Assembly: GCF_001620365.2 (NCBI RefSeq)
Contig: NZ_LQMT02000032.1
Span: 1-64,000, forward strand
Direction: 5' to 3'
DNA from: Amycolatopsis keratiniphila subsp. keratiniphila
Lineage (GTDB): Bacteria > Actinomycetota > Actinomycetes > Mycobacteriales > Pseudonocardiaceae
DNA: 64,000 nucleotides
Part shown: positions 61,039-64,000 of the stretch, piece by piece
Numbering within the stretch: position 1 is the stretch's first letter
How the letters are laid out: each line of letters opens with the position of its first letter
The notes under the pieces: model-generated
Told to the model about the DNA's origin: nothing
What the model saw: only the letters and a program-made list of their open reading frames with translations
Databases searched by the model: none
Program-made: the position numbers and the translations under genes

Positions 61039-62166
61039 GTGGCGGACGTGGTGATCGCGGGCGGCGGCCCGGCGGGGCGGGCGCTCGCGCGTGCCTGCGC
61101 CCGGCGCGGCCTGGCGACGGTCCTGATCGACCCGACCCCGGGCAGACGCTGGCGGGCGACCTACGGGCTGTGGGCCGACGAACTGCCCGCACTGCCTACG
61201 AGCGCCGTCGCGTGCGCGCCGTCGGCCACGCTCGCCTTCGGGACCGGACCGCACGTCCTGGATCGTCAGTACCTGGTGGTGGACAACGACGGCCTGCGCC
61301 GGTGGCTGAGCGAGGGCTACGACGTCGTCGCCGGGAAGGTGTCCGGCGTGGACCACGGGCGGCAGGGTTCCTCGGTGCGGCTGGAGGACGGACGGACCTT
61401 CGCGACGGGTCTGTACGTGGACGCTTCCGGCGTCCGGCCGCGGGGGAACCGCTACGAACAGACGGCGTTCGGCGTGGTCCTCCCCGCCGAGGACGCGCTG
61501 CGGCTGGTCGACCGTCCGGACACCGCCGTGTTCATGGACTGGCGGGACACGGAGTCCGGATTCCTCTATGTACTGCCGCTCGGCGACGGCACGGTCCTGG
61601 TCGAGGAGACCTCGCTCGCCCGCAAGCCCGGGCTTCCACTGGACGTCCTCGCGGCGCGGTTGCGCACCCGGCTCCGGGCCGTCGGGCTGACGGCGCACGG
61701 GCGTGAGGAACGCGTGCGGATCGTGCTCGACCTGCCCGCGCCCCGGCGCGGCCGGACGGTGCCGTTCGGGGCCGCCGGAGCGCTGGTGCATCCGGCGACC
61801 GGGTACAGCGTCGCGACGTCGATCCGGCTCGCGGAACCGGTGGCCGACGCCGTGGTCCGTGCTTGGGATCGAGGCCCCGCCGCGGCGGCGTCGGCCGCGC
61901 ACCGGGCGCTGTGGCCGTCTTCGGCGCGTGCCGTGCACGGGTTGCGACGGTATGGGCTGCGGGCGCTGTGCGGAATGCCGCCCGAACTGGTGCCGGTGTT
62001 CTTCGATCGGTTCTTCACGTTGCCCATCGCGCATCAGCAGGCATTCACCAGCGGTCGCGAAGATGTTTCGGGTACCACCGAAGCGATGTCGGCGCTTTTC
62101 CGATTGTCACCGTGGCAAGTAAGAAAACACCTGATCGGGTGGCGTGCGTTACGCCGTTCTAGGTAA
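61039..62166 (+). CDS. Lycopene cyclase-family FAD-dependent protein
   Basis: A 375-residue flavoprotein of the CrtY/CrtL lycopene cyclase family. Motifs in order: dinucleotide-binding VIAGGGPAGRAL, TYGLWADELP, MDWRD, FLYVLPLGDGTVLVEETSLA, FGAAGALVHPATGYSVA and FFDRFFTLP. Such enzymes form the beta-ionone rings of carotenoids without net redox change. No other carotenoid gene (crtE, crtB, crtI) is in the window, so it stands apart from any crt cluster here. It starts at GTG 61039, 43 bp from the divergent dGTPase gene. Confidence 0.87.
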   Translation: MADVVIAGGGPAGRALARACARRGLATVLIDPTPGRRWRATYGLWADELPALPTSAVACAPSATLAFGTGPHVLDRQYLVVDNDGLRRWLSEGYDVVAGKVSGVDHGRQGSSVRLEDGRTFATGLYVDASGVRPRGNRYEQTAFGVVLPAEDALRLVDRPDTAVFMDWRDTESGFLYVLPLGDGTVLVEETSLARKPGLPLDVLAARLRTRLRAVGLTAHGREERVRIVLDLPAPRRGRTVPFGAAGALVHPATGYSVATSIRLAEPVADAVVRAWDRGPAAAASAAHRALWPSSARAVHGLRRYGLRALCGMPPELVPVFFDRFFTLPIAHQQAFTSGREDVSGTTEAMSALFRLSPWQVRKHLIGWRALRRSR

Positions 62167-62238
62167 CCCAGGTGCCTTCACGATGAACATCAGTTGACAC
62201 GTATTTCGTTTCGTGCCGCCACCCGCGAACATTCGCTT

Positions 62239-63921
62239 GTGACGTTGCAGATCGCTGTCCGCTTCGCTTACCAGCCGTTGTACAGCCTGCACACCGGTGG
62301 CGTCGTCGCGTTCGAAGCTTTGGCGCGGCCGGGCCGTGGGACCGCCCACGAGTTGCTCGCCGACGCCCGGCGCAACGGCAGGCTGGCCGAGGTCGACGTC
62401 GGGCTGGCCGCCGAGGCCGTGCGGCAGCTGCGTGAACCGCAGGCCGCCCTCCCCCTGCACCTCAACCTGTCCGCGCGGACGGTGGCGGCGCCGCCGTCCC
62501 AGTTCGACCCGCTGACCGACGCGCTCAGCCTGGCAGGCCGCCGGACCAGGGACGTGGTGCTGGAGATCGGGCCGCCGTTCACGCAGATCCCCGCCGACCT
62601 GCTGCTGACCGGTATGCGGCGGCTCACCGAACTCGGCTTCCGGCTCGCGCTCGACGGCCTCGGCCGCGGCGACCTCCCGCTGACGCTGCTCGCTTCGGCA
62701 CCCGTCGACCTGGTGAAACTCGACCGCAGCGTGCTGCGCGGCCTGCCGCACGACCCCGCCGCCGTCGCGGTGGTCGAAGCGGTGCTGCACTTCGCGTCGC
62801 GCACCGACAACCGCCTGGTCGCGACCGGGCTCGAAACCACGGAGCAGCTGGAGTCCGCGCGGCGGCTCGGGGTGCGGATCGCGCAGGGCAATCTCCTCGC
62901 CCCGCCGGACGGCGACCACGCGCCGCTGCCCGCGCCGGACGCGCCAGGGCCGTTCATCCCCGGCACCGCCCGCGCCCGCCGCGTCGGCGACTTCCTCCGG
63001 CCCGCGACCACGCTGCCGGAAGACGCGACCTGCGACGACGTACGCGAGGTGCTGGCCGCCGCCGACGGCCCGAGCGGCATCGTCGGCATCGACGACCGGC
63101 ACCGTCCACAGTGGTCGATCGACCGGACCCGGTTCCTCGTCGCGGTCACCGGGTTGTACGGCCACGCCCTGCACGCCAAACGGCCGGCGTCGCGGCTCGC
63201 CGACCGGCCGCACACGATCCACGCCGACGCGAGCGCGCTCGAATTCCTCGAACTGGTCACCGACGCGGACTGGGGCCGGACCGGCGACGACGTCGTGGTG
63301 GTCGACGACCGCGGCCGGTGTGTCGGCGTAGTGCTGGTGAACGAGGTCGTCCGCGGGGTCGCGGAGGCGAAGGTCGAGGAGGCGGTCTCGCTGAGCCCGC
63401 TGACCCGTCTGCCCGGCAGCGACGCCGTCGCGAGGGACGTCGATCGCCGGATCAACGCCCGGGAGCCGTTCGTCGCTGCCTGGCTGGACGTCGATTCGTT
63501 CAAGACGGTCAACGACACCGCCGGGTTCGCGGCGGGCGACGATCTGATCCGCACGCTCGGCCGGACGCTCACCGATCTGGAGGCCCGGCTGCGCCGGATG
63601 CGCGTCAGCCACGTGGGCGGGGACGATTTCCTGATCGCCTGCGACGTCGACGAGATCGGTACGGTCGCCGCCGCGCTGCTGGACACGCCGTGGTCGGCCG
63701 ACGGGCTCCCGGTGACGGTCTCGCTGGCGACCCTGGTGTGCGGGAACGGCGCCATCCGGTCCTACAAGGACGCTTCCCGTCTGCTGGCACCGTTGAAGAA
63801 GCAGGCCAAGGAAGTCCCAGGGTCGAGCTGGGTGCTCGGGCGTCCGGGGTCGGACCGGGTCGAGGTGCTGCGCGGGATCACGACGCGCGGCCTGCCCTCG
63901 CAGCGCGTCGCCGGCTTCTGA
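62239..63921 (+). CDS. EAL-CBS-GGDEF domain protein
   Basis: A 560-residue cytosolic protein with an unusual domain order. The N-terminal EAL domain (about 1-235) keeps FEALARP but has DGLGRGDLPL where active enzymes have DDFGTG and TGLET where they have AEGVE, so phosphodiesterase activity is doubtful. CBS-like repeats (about 265-390) are followed by a C-terminal GGDEF domain with GGDDF, probably active. I start at GTG 62239. An AACATT box 6 nt earlier and no ribosome-binding site suggest a leaderless transcript. The frame opens at TTG 62194. Confidence 0.83.
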   Translation: MTLQIAVRFAYQPLYSLHTGGVVAFEALARPGRGTAHELLADARRNGRLAEVDVGLAAEAVRQLREPQAALPLHLNLSARTVAAPPSQFDPLTDALSLAGRRTRDVVLEIGPPFTQIPADLLLTGMRRLTELGFRLALDGLGRGDLPLTLLASAPVDLVKLDRSVLRGLPHDPAAVAVVEAVLHFASRTDNRLVATGLETTEQLESARRLGVRIAQGNLLAPPDGDHAPLPAPDAPGPFIPGTARARRVGDFLRPATTLPEDATCDDVREVLAAADGPSGIVGIDDRHRPQWSIDRTRFLVAVTGLYGHALHAKRPASRLADRPHTIHADASALEFLELVTDADWGRTGDDVVVVDDRGRCVGVVLVNEVVRGVAEAKVEEAVSLSPLTRLPGSDAVARDVDRRINAREPFVAAWLDVDSFKTVNDTAGFAAGDDLIRTLGRTLTDLEARLRRMRVSHVGGDDFLIACDVDEIGTVAAALLDTPWSADGLPVTVSLATLVCGNGAIRSYKDASRLLAPLKKQAKEVPGSSWVLGRPGSDRVEVLRGITTRGLPSQRVAGF

Positions 63922-63924
63922 CCG

Positions 63925-64000
63925 TCAGAGATCGTAGGCGGCGCGGTAGGCCGAGAAGCGTTCGTCGACCTCGCCGGCGGTGAGCCCGAAGTCCGCGAGG
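63925..64000 (-). CDS. 3' end of an unidentified gene (partial)
   Basis: The stop TGA lies at 63925-63927 on the minus strand and the frame runs off the window edge. The visible C-terminus reads FGLTAGEVDERFSAYRAAYDL, a helical tail. It is too short to assign to a family. The gene converges on the EAL-CBS-GGDEF gene with a 3-bp gap. Confidence 0.6.
   Translation of the reverse strand, partial: LADFGLTAGEVDERFSAYRAAYDL

Noticed and set aside
62194..62199. TTGACA as -35 box for the EAL-CBS-GGDEF gene
   Set aside because: At 16-18 nt spacing there is no acceptable -10 hexamer (sequence is CCGCCACC). The AACATT box is too far away for this -35.

Overview
The window is chromosomal DNA of a high-GC Gram-positive actinomycete. 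GTG and TTG starts are common, genes often overlap by 4 bp, and many TetR/acyl-CoA catabolism cassettes are present. A mycothiol-type DinB-fold protein, an LCP cell-wall ligase, an actinobacterial VLRF1 factor and a TTA codon in metE point the same way. Gene content and the style of intergenic repeats suggest Pseudonocardiaceae (Amycolatopsis-like), but that placement is inference. No rRNA, tRNA, CRISPR array, transposase or phage gene was recognised.

Layout. 1-525: intergenic, packed with stem-loop repeats. 526-8814: acyl-CoA/small-acid catabolism (phosphotriesterase-like protein, acyl-CoA synthetase, enoyl-CoA hydratase, two SDRs, TetR, MHS-type MFS importer) plus a WYL regulator. Two of its promoters share a TetR-type operator. 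9053-11939: yeast-type cytosine deaminase, membrane diguanylate cyclase, secreted GH18 chitinase with a DasR-like site. 12040-16393: a co-directional set without a known role, comprising a membrane-anchored periplasmic-binding-like protein, a STAND-like P-loop NTPase and a Pro-rich membrane protein. 16902-26872: a tightly overlapping operon resembling acyclic terpene/leucine catabolism (TIGR03084 protein, AtuA family, two acyl-CoA dehydrogenases, both subunits of a biotin-dependent carboxylase, SDR, TetR). 26954-32412: FAD monooxygenase with its TetR, a divergent reductase/MerR pair, a TPR protein, and a leaderless enoyl-CoA hydratase with an acetoacetate-decarboxylase-like protein.

32635-39600: ribonucleotide reductase nrdAB, whose R2 has Phe at the radical-Tyr position (class Ic type), then cobalamin-riboswitch-controlled metE. 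39739-49846: P450, a degenerate PAS-GGDEF-EAL protein, peroxiredoxin, GNAT, LCP protein, cyclopropane synthase-like methyltransferase, hydrolase, SIS protein and beta-lactamase-fold esterase. 49940-56099: ABC exporter, GT87-like membrane protein, then small HTH, ABC-F and VLRF1 genes, a likely ribosome-associated group. 56349-64000: secreted S8 protease with P domain, dGTPase, orphan lycopene cyclase, EAL-CBS-GGDEF protein and the 3' end of one more gene.

The most distinctive feature across the window is a set of intergenic repeat families. Each has fixed outer arms and variable inner cores, and they mostly sit just beyond stop codons, so many probably act as terminators. A second type is built from tandem ~21-nt units arranged as very large palindromes.
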